DNA of 64,000 nucleotides from Trichoplusia ni (taxonomy: Eukaryota > Arthropoda > Insecta > Lepidoptera > Noctuidae): positions 1,674,001-1,738,000 of the forward strand of contig NC_039501.1 of the NCBI RefSeq assembly GCF_003590095.1. Reading direction: 5' to 3'. The notes under the pieces are model-generated. The model ran no database searches. It was not told the DNA's origin and saw nothing but the letters and a program-made list of their open reading frames with translations. Positions 1 through 12,600 of this stretch are shown here, piece by piece; the stretch's first letter is position 1; every line of letters starts with the position of its first letter. The position numbers and the translations under genes are program-made.

Positions 1-3000
1 TAATAAATCATAATACGACCGTATTCCCGTACGAATCAAGTATTCCGTTATCTTACATTGAATAAGTTAGCTTGTATAGATCAATGATTTTAATATGTTT
101 GTAATATTTTGTATATCGATAAATAGCCGAAAATATTTACTAGTGTAAATTCTATAATATTGTCTTCGTGTATTTTTGGGCCGTAGTACTATGAAACCAT
201 GTTGAAAATCTACAAAGATATTCTTTAGAATCCCACCTCTTGTTACTGACCACTATTCCAAGTTGTCCAAGCTAAATAAACTGTTGTGGGATCTTTTAAA
301 CCCCGACATAAAATTTACGGTTATTAGTTTGAACGGTATGTCTATGTTGGTGCCGAAGTTCTTAAACGGCTGAACCGATTTGCGTGCGCTTATTTTGTCG
401 GGGGATGTGGTTTAACCATCGGATAGCCATTTTCATTCGAGAATCAGAACAATTCGTGGGCGCGTAACGAGTAACAGTAAGTCCACTGTAATTTGAGAAG
501 TGTTAGGCCATTGATAGGCTATTCCTACAGGCTTTACCTTAGATTTTATACCGACCGTATAAAATCTTAAGTTGCTACAATATAACACATTATAATAAAA
601 CCTCAACTTTTCTTGACATACGGCCCACATTTATACTACATTTATATAATGCATTTAATTTAATATTATTAAGACTCAACTACTTACGGACACTCAAAAG
701 TGTATAATCAAAATATTTCTAATGTTTTTTATCGAAGTTAATTTAGAACAGAATTTTTGTAAGATCAAAGTTATTCGGGAATATTTATAGAGGGTTTTTA
801 AAATGTTAATTATGAAAATAACTTGTGAAAAGGGTGTTAGTAATTATGGCGCAAAAAGTCTATATTATTAAAAGCATTAAAGACGTTGTGGACGCCTTTA
901 ATTGGTGGAAACGGGATGCATTTACAATGAGTAGTGCTCTTTCTCGCTTCCATTCCACTTCTCCTTTTTCCATAAGTTGTGACGGTTGGCCCCAACTAGG
1001 GAATTTTATTATAAATGTTTAGTGAATTCAATCTTTTCGGTTTTTTTATAGATCGCTTTGCGCAAAAAAAATCACTACTATTTCTAAATATCTTTTTAAA
1101 ATTAGTCCTGCGTTAAATCCAAGTACATATAGTGAAAAAACACTGTCAAAATTGCATGTATTGCAATGTTTTCCCTAAATCCTTTATATGGCGAAAAACC
1201 TTAATTTTTCTTTCTTCTTCAGCCGTCAAAAGGGTTCTTTTACCCAATTAACTTCCAGCAGTTAATTGAGTTTTTCTCGTTATTAACATATTAAAAACCT
1301 TAGTTTTAGTAATTAATTCGGTAACACGATCAATGTCACGCGACGAGCGATGTATGACATTAAGCAATAAGTTAGCCGATGTCGGCGAGATTAATGTAAA
1401 TGTTATAATGTATGATTTGTAATTAATTATAATTTAATTGAATCAATTATTGTGTTTCATTTTGAAATGTCATAGTGTGGACAGTGTAATAAAGGTTTAA
1501 AATGCGTTTTGGATCCACTCCTTAATCTCCTGACACATTTTGAGTCATAACCTTTGAAACAAGATGATAAAATGGTGTAGACAAAACAGATTTGGTTGCC
1601 TTAGATTGAAGACAATAATTTAATATAAGCCTTAACTACCTTGACCTATGGTCAATATAAAGATACATTCTCATTTCCAGGAAATGCGCTCCGCCGCTTT
1701 TTGCGCTGGGCCTTACATTGACTGTATTTTTGTGCAAATATTGTAAATGCGCTTTCATTTTATTTTTACTTTAGTGTAGTTTTTTAATAAATTATATCTT
1801 AAGTTTGTTTCCCTCACAAACCAGTCCCTGTTATCCTATTATAAAAATGGGTATGTAAGGGTAAACAATAATTAAAAATCCAAACTCGAGTTATAATTAC
1901 GTTTATTAAAAACCGCAAATGCAAAAGTTCGTTCATTTACAAAGTACACAAAAATCTGTAGTAATCGATTAATTTCCTGTCTTTAATCGATAAAAATTAA
2001 TCCATTCGACAGACGCAAGTCCTATATCATATTAAAAGTACAATAAAGCTAGGATTTGTATAAAAAAAACATAAAAAGTCAGTCAATATCACATATGTAT
2101 ATAAAAATAAGCTACTGATGATAAATAGTGACTACACAAGGTTTCTATAAATAGGTTTAAAAACTTAGTTCGACTAAAAAATGTCTGGATGTCTAGATTT
2201 TGTCTACAAATCTAGTCGAAAAAAAAACTTACGTTCTTGAATAGTTCGAAGACTTAGGAAACAGCTCGGTCATATTCACATTGAATGCCCAGCATTGAAA
2301 ATGTTTATTGCTTATCGGTCGGTCACCCGTGACCGGGTATAAACTTTTACATAGACAGTTTAAAAAATGGCTCTGACAAGTCCGGGAAAACTGTAAAGCA
2401 AACAAAGGAGCGAACGCAGGTCTTCACTTTATTCAAAAACATAACTACAGGATAATAAGTTACAAATTAAAGCAATAAAATAATTAAAAACTAAAAATGC
2501 TTTATATTCTAAGATGCTTGAAAAAACCTATACACAAATGACGAAGATTATCCGACTCATATTCTTTACATAAAAGTATTTTAAAATAACCATCAATTAC
2601 AATTTTAATTACATTGAATACACAACATCGCGATAGGCCTCGTTCATCATTTTTATTGTAAGACTAATCGCACACGAGGAAACGCAGGTCTGTCCCCAAA
2701 AACTTCAAGCCTCTGATGCGTGGAAATACAAATATACATGTTTGTATGGCACACACACATACTAAAATTGACAGGTTGTAAAGACCCGCCTTGCCTCGTG
2801 AACAAAAGACTTTATATATCCCTAAATTTAATTCCAATTTTACACCATCTTTTCATTTAGGCTAAAATACAGTGTCTTTATCACTCTTAATACATCCAAA
2901 AGAGACAACACTAAAAAAAAAAATCTTTGACAGTTGCTAACACTCTTGGGCGCCATTTTGTCGACGTCTCTTGTCAGTAAATATTAGTTCCTCACTGTTA

Positions 3001-4100
3001 GCAATTGCCGAAGGTTCTAAAAAAGCAAACTCATGAAATATCTAAATGTTTATAACTACACCAAATAATAGAGATCTACAATCGACTATACAAAACCTAT
3101 TCAAAGATTAAAAGAGATCTAACGAATATTAGATGTTACTAAAGTAATTAATTAATTATACCTAATAAATAATTATAATAAATCTATATCTGGCACTAAG
3201 CATTACAAAATCTACTACAGTTTTTAACTGTCACTATTTTTAGGTTATCAAAAGTTACAAAGGCTAAATATTTCACAAATAATAATTATTAAAAGGACCC
3301 CGAGACATACAAACAAGATTCAATATTTGATCGTTGATGTAAGTTTGTCAAACATTTATGTGTTAGCATCTTATTTGCCAATTGTTATGCGATACATTCT
3401 ACGCTGGTTTGGTGGCTCTTTATATACTGGTTAACGTAACGTAATGTTTGAATGTCTCGGTGCCCCGTACTCAGGACGATCTTACATGTCTATCCGTCAC
3501 TCCTATACTTTTTGACAGCATGCCACTTAAAATTGTGTTTAGAATTACCCTTCCATTATGTATTAACAAAAGAACGGTGCTTAAATTAGGCGGTATTTGC
3601 AACCATTGTATTACTTTGCAGTATCAGAATCTTTGAAAATCATTTTAGCTTGCATTGAAGTTAACTGTCCAGAATATAACCAACGAATTTCCGGATAAAA
3701 AAATGTATTTTCTTCAAAACATTAAGACCTTATCATTGTATAGTTTTTATTATCCACAATGTTGGGCAAAGCTAGATTAACTTCTTACATTTAAAACTTA
3801 AAACAACTTAAATTAATTGCATTTGCAAAAATCAACTCTGTAATTTGAGACTCTTATAAAAAAACAGTCTTTTATTCAGAAAACTTAAACTAAATTGAGA
3901 TTTTAATAGCATGAGTTGTTACCTTACCTTAACCTATAAATGCAACATCTGGTCACTTCACTAGAATGTACAAGATTAATTAAAAATAGCAAGTTTTTCC
4001 GATTATACAATTATTTTAAATACAGATGTTTATTGGGATTTTCCCTATTCAAATCTTAATTCTAAAGTCTTCATTATTTGAAGTTTTTTTTCTAATAATC
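1..4100. other. AT-rich DNA downstream of otk, no gene seen
   Basis: No open frame here resembles a known protein and I see no clear exon on either strand. The stretch is AT-rich with short homopolymer runs. A weak hairpin (CTAGATTTTGT against ACAAATCTAG) lies near 2193-2215. Part of this DNA could be 3' UTR of otk, which ends at 6505 and reads toward lower coordinates, but I cannot place a poly(A) site with confidence. Confidence 0.5.
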
Positions 4101-4109
4101 TAAGAGCGT

Positions 4110-4300
4110 TATTATATTAGGGGATTTTTTAATCCTATTAATACTACAAACGCGAAACTTTGTATGTATGGATGTTTGTTCCTCTTTCACGCAAAAACCA
4201 CTGAACGGATTGATACGAAACTTGGTACACAGATAGTTCATAACCAGGATTAAGATAGCAGCAGACGTGGAAGTCGGACGTCGCTCTACAGCAGTAAAGC
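4110..4300 (+). repeat. Degenerate interspersed repeat (Helitron-like type)
   Basis: The segment has the layout of a common lepidopteran short repeat: 'gtatgtatggatgtttgttcctctttcac', then 'accactgaacggattgat' and 'cttggtacacagatagttc'. Related wording recurs at 26107-26310, 29340-29530 and 48500-48690. The termini are eroded, so class assignment rests on resemblance to those copies. Confidence 0.5.
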
Positions 4301-6020
4301 GCTGTCCTGCTTCCACAAGTGAAAGTCCCACTTTATACAGTCGCTATAGGCCTTTTGATACTTTACAGCAGTAAGTTGGTTTGTAATTATTAAATAACTG
4401 TTCAATTGTTTATAGAACAGTAAAATCCCCATCCAATCTAACGCTTTACTTAAATATAAGATTTCGATTCAATCAGGACGAATTATATTAATTTCGGACG
4501 ATTAAAATATGTTTTTTTTTAATAGTTATAATAAAATGGCTTAAATATTAATATTTCAGTCTATACGTCTAAATCTATTTACAATTGGCAGTATCATTTA
4601 GCTTGCGATATTTCGAGCCCTTGGGCTGATGTTTTATTAAAAGACAATGTAATTTTAGATGCAAATGATTAATTTAGTATCTAATAATTTTACTTGTGCG
4701 TGTTTTGATTTTAAACTTAAATTGAGTAATTTACTAAAAAAAATCTAAAACTTTTCTTTTAGATCACAAAAGAATCACAGTTAATTTTTCGTTAAGAAGT
4801 CTATTTTAATTTCCACGATATTATGGTTTCAGTAAAAATTGTTGCCCAGACCTTAATTACATCAAAAACAATCGAAATTCACACTGTCTCCTCATAAAAC
4901 AAATTACAACTAATTAATCTAACTTACACTAAATTACGACTAAAATAGTAAATACTTCAAAATGGCTACTTAAAGGCGACACTGAACACTACACAACTAA
5001 ATAAGTATTTAAAAACTAAAGCACTGTTAAATAAATCCTTGTCATTTTAATACATTTTTCTAGTTCACAGATTGAAATACTTTTTGCGAAACGAATTAAG
5101 TCGCTTTTCGAATTGCAAAATATAATAATTATATTCCACAACTTTCACACAACGCCATCTAGTTTCAAACTACGCAAAGCTTGTTTTATGAGTACTAGAC
5201 AACTGATAGGATACAAGGATTCAAGCTCCTTGATCAGTACAATTGAAGTACTCCATCTAGTATTAAATTTTTTCAAGACATCAGTTAAAGGGAGATAGAA
5301 CTATGCAAAAAGCAACTTCTCCAAAACCTTTTCTGGCAGATTAATACAAATGCAGAAAATTAAAATGTAACTCTTTGGTAGGGCTGTCAAAATTAGACAT
5401 AAGTGCAATTATTGGCAGCAATTTGTAACTTGATGTTAAAATGTGTAATAACAAATTTTACAAAAAATCTGCTGTATTACTGCATAGTTGTTTTATTTAT
5501 AATTCTAAGAATTCAGTGCCACCATTGTATACTTATATTAACACTAACATACATACTTACAGACTATTTTTTAAACCTATTTTCATTGCAATTTCCCAAA
5601 CAGGACCACTTTCGGTCTACAATTGGTTTATATTACATACACTAGTTCTTTCTGGCCTTATAATGAAATTATTACAGTCAATTGTGCATGTTTTCATATG
5701 CACGACGCAAGTCCCAATACCAGATGACTTTAGTACCAAACACGCCTGATTATATGGTCGCCCAGATTTAGAAATAGGGTTGTCAGATCGCCAATCCTTA
5801 AAGCCGGCCACGTATGCTATGATGTAGGGAATATAGCTAGTTAGTTGGTAAAGTCATCCTTTTCTATTATTACTATAAATCTTGTTAAATTCTGGCAGTG
5901 TCAGTAAGATAACAAAATTCAGACAAACTAGAAACCGTTATGTTTGCAACTAATCAAAAAGCCTAACTATATCCTTTTCTATTCAGACGCCTGGCAACCC
6001 TATTTACAAACATGATTGAC
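4300..6020. other. AT-rich intergenic or 3' UTR DNA, no gene seen
   Basis: Only short open frames without recognisable protein sequence occur here. The plus-strand frames near 5403-5749 have AT-driven composition and no motif. AATAAA-type signals exist on the minus strand (for example TTTATT on the plus strand at 5492-5497), but none can be chosen as the otk poly(A) site from sequence alone. Confidence 0.4.
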
Positions 6021-6162
6021 TTAGGGTCGAATTTTCAATCGTCAGATAACTTTTATCTGACGAATAAGTTTGACGTTTTGACAGCTTTTGTATGGGAAAT
6101 ATGTCAAACGGCCATATTTATTCCTCAGATAAGTTATCTGACGATTGAAAAATCGGCCCTTA
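6021..6162. mobile_element. Palindromic MITE, copy 1 (TTA target duplication)
   Basis: Terminal inverted repeats start GGGTCGAATTTTCAATCG and end with the inverse of GGGCCGATTTTTCAATCG. The arms extend about 45 bp on each side (ATCTGACG and TTATCTGACG units). TTA at 6021-6023 and 6160-6162 looks like a 3-bp target duplication, as for PIF/Harbinger elements. There is no coding capacity. A second copy lies inverted at 15958-16086. Confidence 0.75.
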
Positions 6163-6504
6163 AACACATAATGGTTACACTCACACAGATGATAATAGTT
6201 TGTCTAAGTTAAAGGCTAGATTGGTGCTTACATTTCTGTTGCGAGATTTTATGAGCACTGGTTTGTTGGTGTGGTTTAAAGGTCATTTAAACGGTCTCCA
6301 AAGAATACAGCAGCACATTTAAGCGCAGTAGTTTAACAGTCTCAATGAAACTGAGAGAAAATTAACAGTCTCTATGAGTTTATAATGAAAATAGTTATTT
6401 GGCCACTAAAATCATACAGTACAAGTGTCTTGCGAAACTTTAATTAAAAAAAAATACATACCTAGATACCTACATTAAACTATCGAACCTTTTCAAATAT
6501 TCCT

Positions 6505-6636
6505 TTATTCTTCAGTTTTGTCCTGTGATTTCTGTGAAGTGGATTCGGATGTGATGTCTTGTAGTATCACGGTTAGTTCGTCATAGATCTCTGTGAACTG
6601 AGGCCGGTCGGACGGTGACTTGCTCCAACAACGTTT
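6505..6636 (-). CDS. otk: otk exon 16: C-lobe end and stop
   Basis: Acceptor atctcag. Encodes KRCWSKSPSDRPQF, the subdomain XI CW...RP.F motif, then a short Ser/Thr/Gln tail and TAA at 6505-6507. The stop overlaps an AATAAA (6504-6509), too close to be the working poly(A) signal. Confidence 0.93.
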   Translation of the reverse strand, partial: KRCWSKSPSDRPQFTEIYDELTVILQDITSESTSQKSQDKTEE

Positions 6637-9600
6637 CTGAGATAAAGAAAATATTAATTTAAATACCTTTTTTCATTTATTCTCGGACTCAAAAGGAAAA
6701 TGCTACGGTGAGTCGAAAGTTCTATCTGAAATGTTGAGTCATATTCAAAGGACATTGTTTTTCTATATCTTGTAGGGATACTAGGTAAGCACGAAATTTT
6801 ATTTTTGGGACAATTAAGCGTCGAAGACTTAATGTCGGGGACAAAGGGACTAGTAATAATAAAAAGAGGCAGTGCCGTTCAAAATTCCATTTCGATCCAT
6901 CTAAACATATAAAATAAAAATATAAGAGACTGCTCGAGGACAGTGAAACCGATTAAATCATTTTGGTTTTGAAAATTTTAAATGGGAATCCGGCGACCGG
7001 TGCGATAATAACTTGTTAACAATAAAAAACCAAGATATTCTTGTATCATCTTCTTACAGATTAAAATATACTCACAAGTAGCTCCCCTAACGCCTCGGGC
7101 ATCGAATCCGGGATCGTCCACTCGAGGGAGCCGCTCTTTACTCGCTCCAATACAGAGTTGTCGTTCAACTTAGCGAATGGAAGCTCGCCTTTTGTGTAAA
7201 TCTATTAAAATTACAAAAGTAATAAATATTTATTCGTAAAAATATGTGCATTATAGATTGAAAGAGATTTTAAAAGTAACTGAAAAGAACAATTGTTCAA
7301 AATAAAAATCTAGGCGTTATCACCATATTTTTTTCAGACTTACTAAACTACAGTAAATACTTGATTATGGATACTATGTTATTATTTATTTATAGCTACG
7401 GTTTCAATGTAGATCCTGGCTTACAGGAGTTGTAATGACGGGCATGTGTGGCGAGCCAAAATTTTAGCAATGCATACTAAAAATGCCTACCTAATTAAAG
7501 TTTGAAACTCAAAACACGATAATGACCCTAAAATTACAGTACTCATTATAACTCACCTCCCAAACCGTGACAGCAAACATGTAGACATCAGACTTGGTGG
7601 AGTAGTCTCCTTCCAGGACAGCCTCCGCGGGTAACCAGCGGAGAGGAATCACCTGCATCAATTACATAAATCTTAAAATGTATAAGATTAAGAGGGCTGA
7701 GCATAAGAGCCTTACTACGCTCCAAAACTTAAAAAAATACGACCCCCACTGTAAGCATTGTGTCGGGGGGTTTTACAAACGTTCAAGTCACATACACAAA
7801 GACACTCAGACTCAGGACAAGCAATCAAGGAACACACAAAACGCCTGTCTTACGCGGGGATCGAACTTTCAACACGTCACGCACAGTGGGTTTGGTGTGG
7901 TGACCTCAACTACTCGGCTATCTATTACTGTGATTGGTCGCCAAATTACATCTGTGCTGTGATGTCTAATATACAAAGGCCAGTCCAGGAATATTTTTAC
8001 TCATCATAGAAAGACACATTGTCTGGACTTTAAAGAGGCGAAGACTAACGAGTTTGTTTCAACGTTTTGGAGTAGCCAGCTTTCGACTCAATCTTGCTTA
8101 ACAAAATGTCATGTAAAAGTGATGACTTCTATAATATTTACAGAATAAATTAATTTATTTTCATACCTGTTCATGTAGTTTGTAGTACTCGTGGGAGTCT
8201 GGTCCGCGGGTGAGCGCTGGGTATGATAGCTTCAGTTGCAGCTTGGAGGTGATCAGACAGTTACGGGCGGCGATATCTCTGCAGATAATTAGTTAAGATA
8301 ATTTAGATTTACTATATTTTAGGAAGTAGTAGAAATTTTGAAGTGTTCATGTTTTCTTGCTTGTGATTGTTTGTTTAAATTTTCTTTAATAGGTATTGCG
8401 AGAATTGTATAAGGTTTTATTAGTCTAAAGCTTTAAATGTTGGATTCGGTTAAGTAGAATAATAATTTTAGAACGAAGTTTCTTGGAATTTCGTTTAGGT
8501 CGTAGTTTTGATAGTAAAATTGGTTACAGGTCTAAATTTGAACAAAATTACATCATTTATACAGAATTTGGTTCGGTTCGGTTCTACCGACCAATAATTT
8601 TAGACTAGCTACAAAAGTAGTGCAAATAGTGAAGATAATTAATTATTATTATTAGGTTTTTTATTTAAAGGATCGGTTAGCAATGGTTCATAGATGAAAT
8701 GTTTACATAACAATATGACAGTAGTATAGTTACCGGCACGGATCTTGAGCCTGCGCAGAAGTGTTTGTTTGTGTTCCTTTTGCGGTATGAAGTGAGGTGC
8801 GGGGCGGACTAAGCGCAGTGATTGGCGCGAAGCGCATCGCGTCATAACCGTCACTCGTGATTGGTTGAAATTCGTTGTTTGTTGCAGTCGCATGCACCAC
8901 AAGATGAAGAGTATGCACAATTGATTGGCGTTTTATTTTACGATGCGTAAAGCGATCCCCACTTTGCCGCCTCGCGCTCAAGCTCCGTGGCGGTGACTAT
9001 ATCTAGGTATAGCTCTAGGTGTACGTGCCTGTGCGTGAAGCGGTGCAGCGCGCACTTGGCGGCGGCGGCGGCGAGCTGCGCGCCCAGCAGCGCGCGGTGC
9101 TGCGGCGCGAGGGGCGCGGCGCGGCGCGCGGGCGCAGGCGGCGCGTGCTCCGCCCCCACGCGCGACACGTACTCCGCGTTCTCCTCGGGGGAGCGGGTCG
9201 CGATCAGGAACTTCTTTAGCTCACCCTACAGGATAATGTTATATTTGCTATACATTTTATTGCAAATTGCTGCGAAAGTTAAGTCGATTTTGCTAGGAAT
9301 GTCAAACGAATTTGGTTACGAATGTCAAGTCTCATTAAACTACGAAGGTCAAGGTAACTTTTATTGTGGAAATCAGGTCGACTTCGCTAACCAATGTCAA
9401 CTCAACTTTGCTACGAATGTAAAGTCAACCCTGCTACGATTGCCAGATCGACTTTACTAAGAATGTCAAGCCTATGTTACCATAAATTTAAAGCTAACTT
9501 TATCATGTCATTTTTTCTACGAATATTAGGGTTTTTTTCGTAACGATGATCCAGTGCACTTTACCACATATTATGTCAAATCGAATTCAACACATATCAA

Positions 9601-12600
9601 TATTCCTACGAATATCTAATCGACTTCTGTACACAGAACTCAAATTTCACGTTTACTGTGATAATCTTCTTCTATCACTCACTTCACTAGCAAAATCAAA
9701 AGTTTTTATTTCAAATAGGCCGTTTCAGGCACTTTTAAAACGTTACATTACTGACTCTAGTTGCAGAGTTTCAAAGTGTCATTCTTATGGAGAAGAACCG
9801 GCAAGAAACTCCATTAACTTATCCATCTCCATTACTCCATGAACTATGATTTTTCTTCAAAAACCAGTTACCATGTTTAACCGACTGTATAAAACGGTAT
9901 GTTTTTATTTAAGTATTGTCCTCACCCAGTCAGTATGTTCTAGCAGCATGTAGTGTGGGTCGGCCTCGTTACAGAGTCCGAGCAGACGCACGATGTTCTC
10001 GTGACGCACGCGACTGAACAAGTCTAGTTGACGACGGAACTCCGCTAGATGGATCTGTAGGTACGAGAGTAAAACTAAGTTAGGTATACAAATATTATTA
10101 AGATAAAATACATGCATAAATCATATATTGTTTACTGGCTTCCAAATATATCGCAATGACTTATTTATGGGACTATTTTTTTTAATTTAACGTGAAATAA
10201 AACAACATCATTTGTTCATCCAGTGCGAAGCCGGAGTTTTTTTAAGTCGGTAAAGTATTTTAATATCTAAAATCACAAAATATTAATATCTAAAATATAG
10301 GATATTGGTGTATGCCAAAAATTGTTTACTACTAATTCCCTTAATAGACATAGACGTTAAATGTTTTTAATTATCAAAGGAACATAAATTGACTTACTAA
10401 AATTAAGTAAGTTTTTGATAATGTACAATTTATAACCAGAATATTTTTTTACATTTACAAATATTGATCATATTAATCTGATTCAAGTTATTATTTATAT
10501 TATAATTATACAAAACTGATGACACCACAACGATATTTTAAAGAACATGTCTACTAAGAACTGACCTCATCTTTAGTAGTGAGTGCCTTCACCAGCACTG
10601 GCCGTAGCTTGGGCTCCGTCTCGCCATCGTCCTTGTTGCGAAGCTTGTTCACTTGAGTCATGTCGATCTTAGCTAGGAGTACCTCGCCAAATTCACCGCG
10701 ACCTAGAAACATAGTGTTATTGTTTATAGTTAATTAAGTTAACATAACATTAATTCGCTGTTATATCTTTTTCTTCATGTTATTTTAGTCTGTTGTGTTA
10801 TGTATGCTTACAATGTTCGCAATAAAACACTTTTTCTTTCTTTCTTTCTATTAAAGAAAACTGACATTCGTGTAAAAACTTTTAGTGTTTAAATAAATTA
10901 AGAATTAATTATAATTATTCATCGGGTTAGCCAGAATGGTTTAAGACAGCACTAACTCCATCCCATCTGAAACTAGCTGGGCAACCCCGATGATTACGTA
11001 TGAGTAAACCATTATTAAATATAAAATTATTTGTTATTGTTACTTTATTTTAAACAATTTACAATTTCTTTACTTTTTCACACATTGTGAACATTATTAC
11101 ATGCGTGATAGAAATATAAACATAAGAATAATTTGACTTACCCATAGTAATTTGTTCAGTAAGCAGAGTCCGTGGTATAGACAAATGCTCGTATTGTCCC
11201 GACTTCTTAGATGCGCGCGAAATACCCGACACTTCCGAATTGTCTGCTCCTAAACAATATCAACTTAATATTAATTATTATTTACTTTGACTAAATAAGG
11301 GGTATCGTGTTGCCCAGGTAACTGGGTTGAGGAGGTCAGATAGGCAGTCGCCCCCTGTAAACACTGGTACTTAGCTGAATCTAGTTAGACTGGAAGCCGA
11401 CCTCAACAAAGTTGGGAAAAGGCTAGATTAGATTAGATTAGATGAGAATATTCTTTATTGTACACCATGGAATTACAGCAGTGATTCTTAATACATACAA
11501 TGTTAGGCTAGGAAGACTAGAAAGGTGATTTACTTTGAATTATATTATTACCATCCAAACTAATAATACATATTATTAAAAAAATGGGGTTTAACAAAGG
11601 GGGTTTCACTGAAACCAATTTCAGTGAAACTTTTTGCTACAATTACTGACTACATAGCCAAGTCGCGACAATAGCTAGTTGAATACTAGATACAATACTA
11701 AATACACTGAAGTATTTTGTTTTACAAGACATGCGATATACCTTCATTGATTTCGTTAATGCATGTCAATACAGTCTGCGCGTACAATGATCCTGGCAAT
11801 TGGAACAGTTTAAATAACTAAATTTTAATTATAATTCAATTGAATAGTAGCAAAGAGTGTAATGAGCTTTATCGAAAGTTTAACCACGATTTTTTATGAG
11901 TAAAGTAAGATTATTTATTCTTTTTAACGATGATAACTTTTAGAAGAAACTTTAAGCTAAGCGCATAATTATGTTATTATTACTATAAACCTCAAATTTT
12001 ATTTTGTAATAACACATAACTTAATTCTACTTTAGTATTAAATTTTAAATATTAGGCGTAGATCTTAACTGTCTACATTTTAAAGTCTTCCGTAATAAAA
12101 ACTTTAAGTAATTTTAAATGTTCATATCATTCTATACTACCGTAAAATTTACACGCCTAATTATAACTTAATTTGTCATCTAAATTTAATATTTACATTT
12201 TTGAAACAATCAAAATACACAATATACATAATTTAATAAAAAATCCTGTACTTAATTATCTAAAACCCCTCAAATTCTATTCACATCTACATTAAAGTTA
12301 CGTACCGCTATCCTTCTCATGCCCGAGTAATCTTCCGTTCTGTATGGCGGAGCCGTTTGCCTTCTGCTTTTCTTCTTCTCCCTCTTCTACTAACTTCTCC
12401 CGCCCTTCTGTCATCTCCAACTCCATCTTTTCACCTATAGACGAACGATAAAGAGTAATGTTAATTATCCAAATATTCAATAGCAAAGAAAACTTAACCA
12501 GACTGTCTACTATGCAAGATTTTTTATTATTTATTTGACCTGCTAGCCAACTTTTTTTGAGTTTCGTATACCAAGTGTAATTATGGAACCGATTTACTGA

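Noticed and set aside
6504..6509. AATAAA as the otk poly(A) signal
   Set aside because: It overlaps the stop codon, leaving no room for a 3' UTR before cleavage; probably coincidental.
9021..9028. GT donor at CAC|GTACAC after otk exon 12
   Set aside because: It would end exon 12 in phase 0 and put exon 13 out of frame; only the GC donor restores HRD and the downstream motifs.
8987..9460. 157-codon plus-strand open frame
   Set aside because: It is the antisense shadow of GC-rich otk exon 12 running into the 23-bp tandem repeat; the minus-strand exon is supported by kinase motifs and phase.
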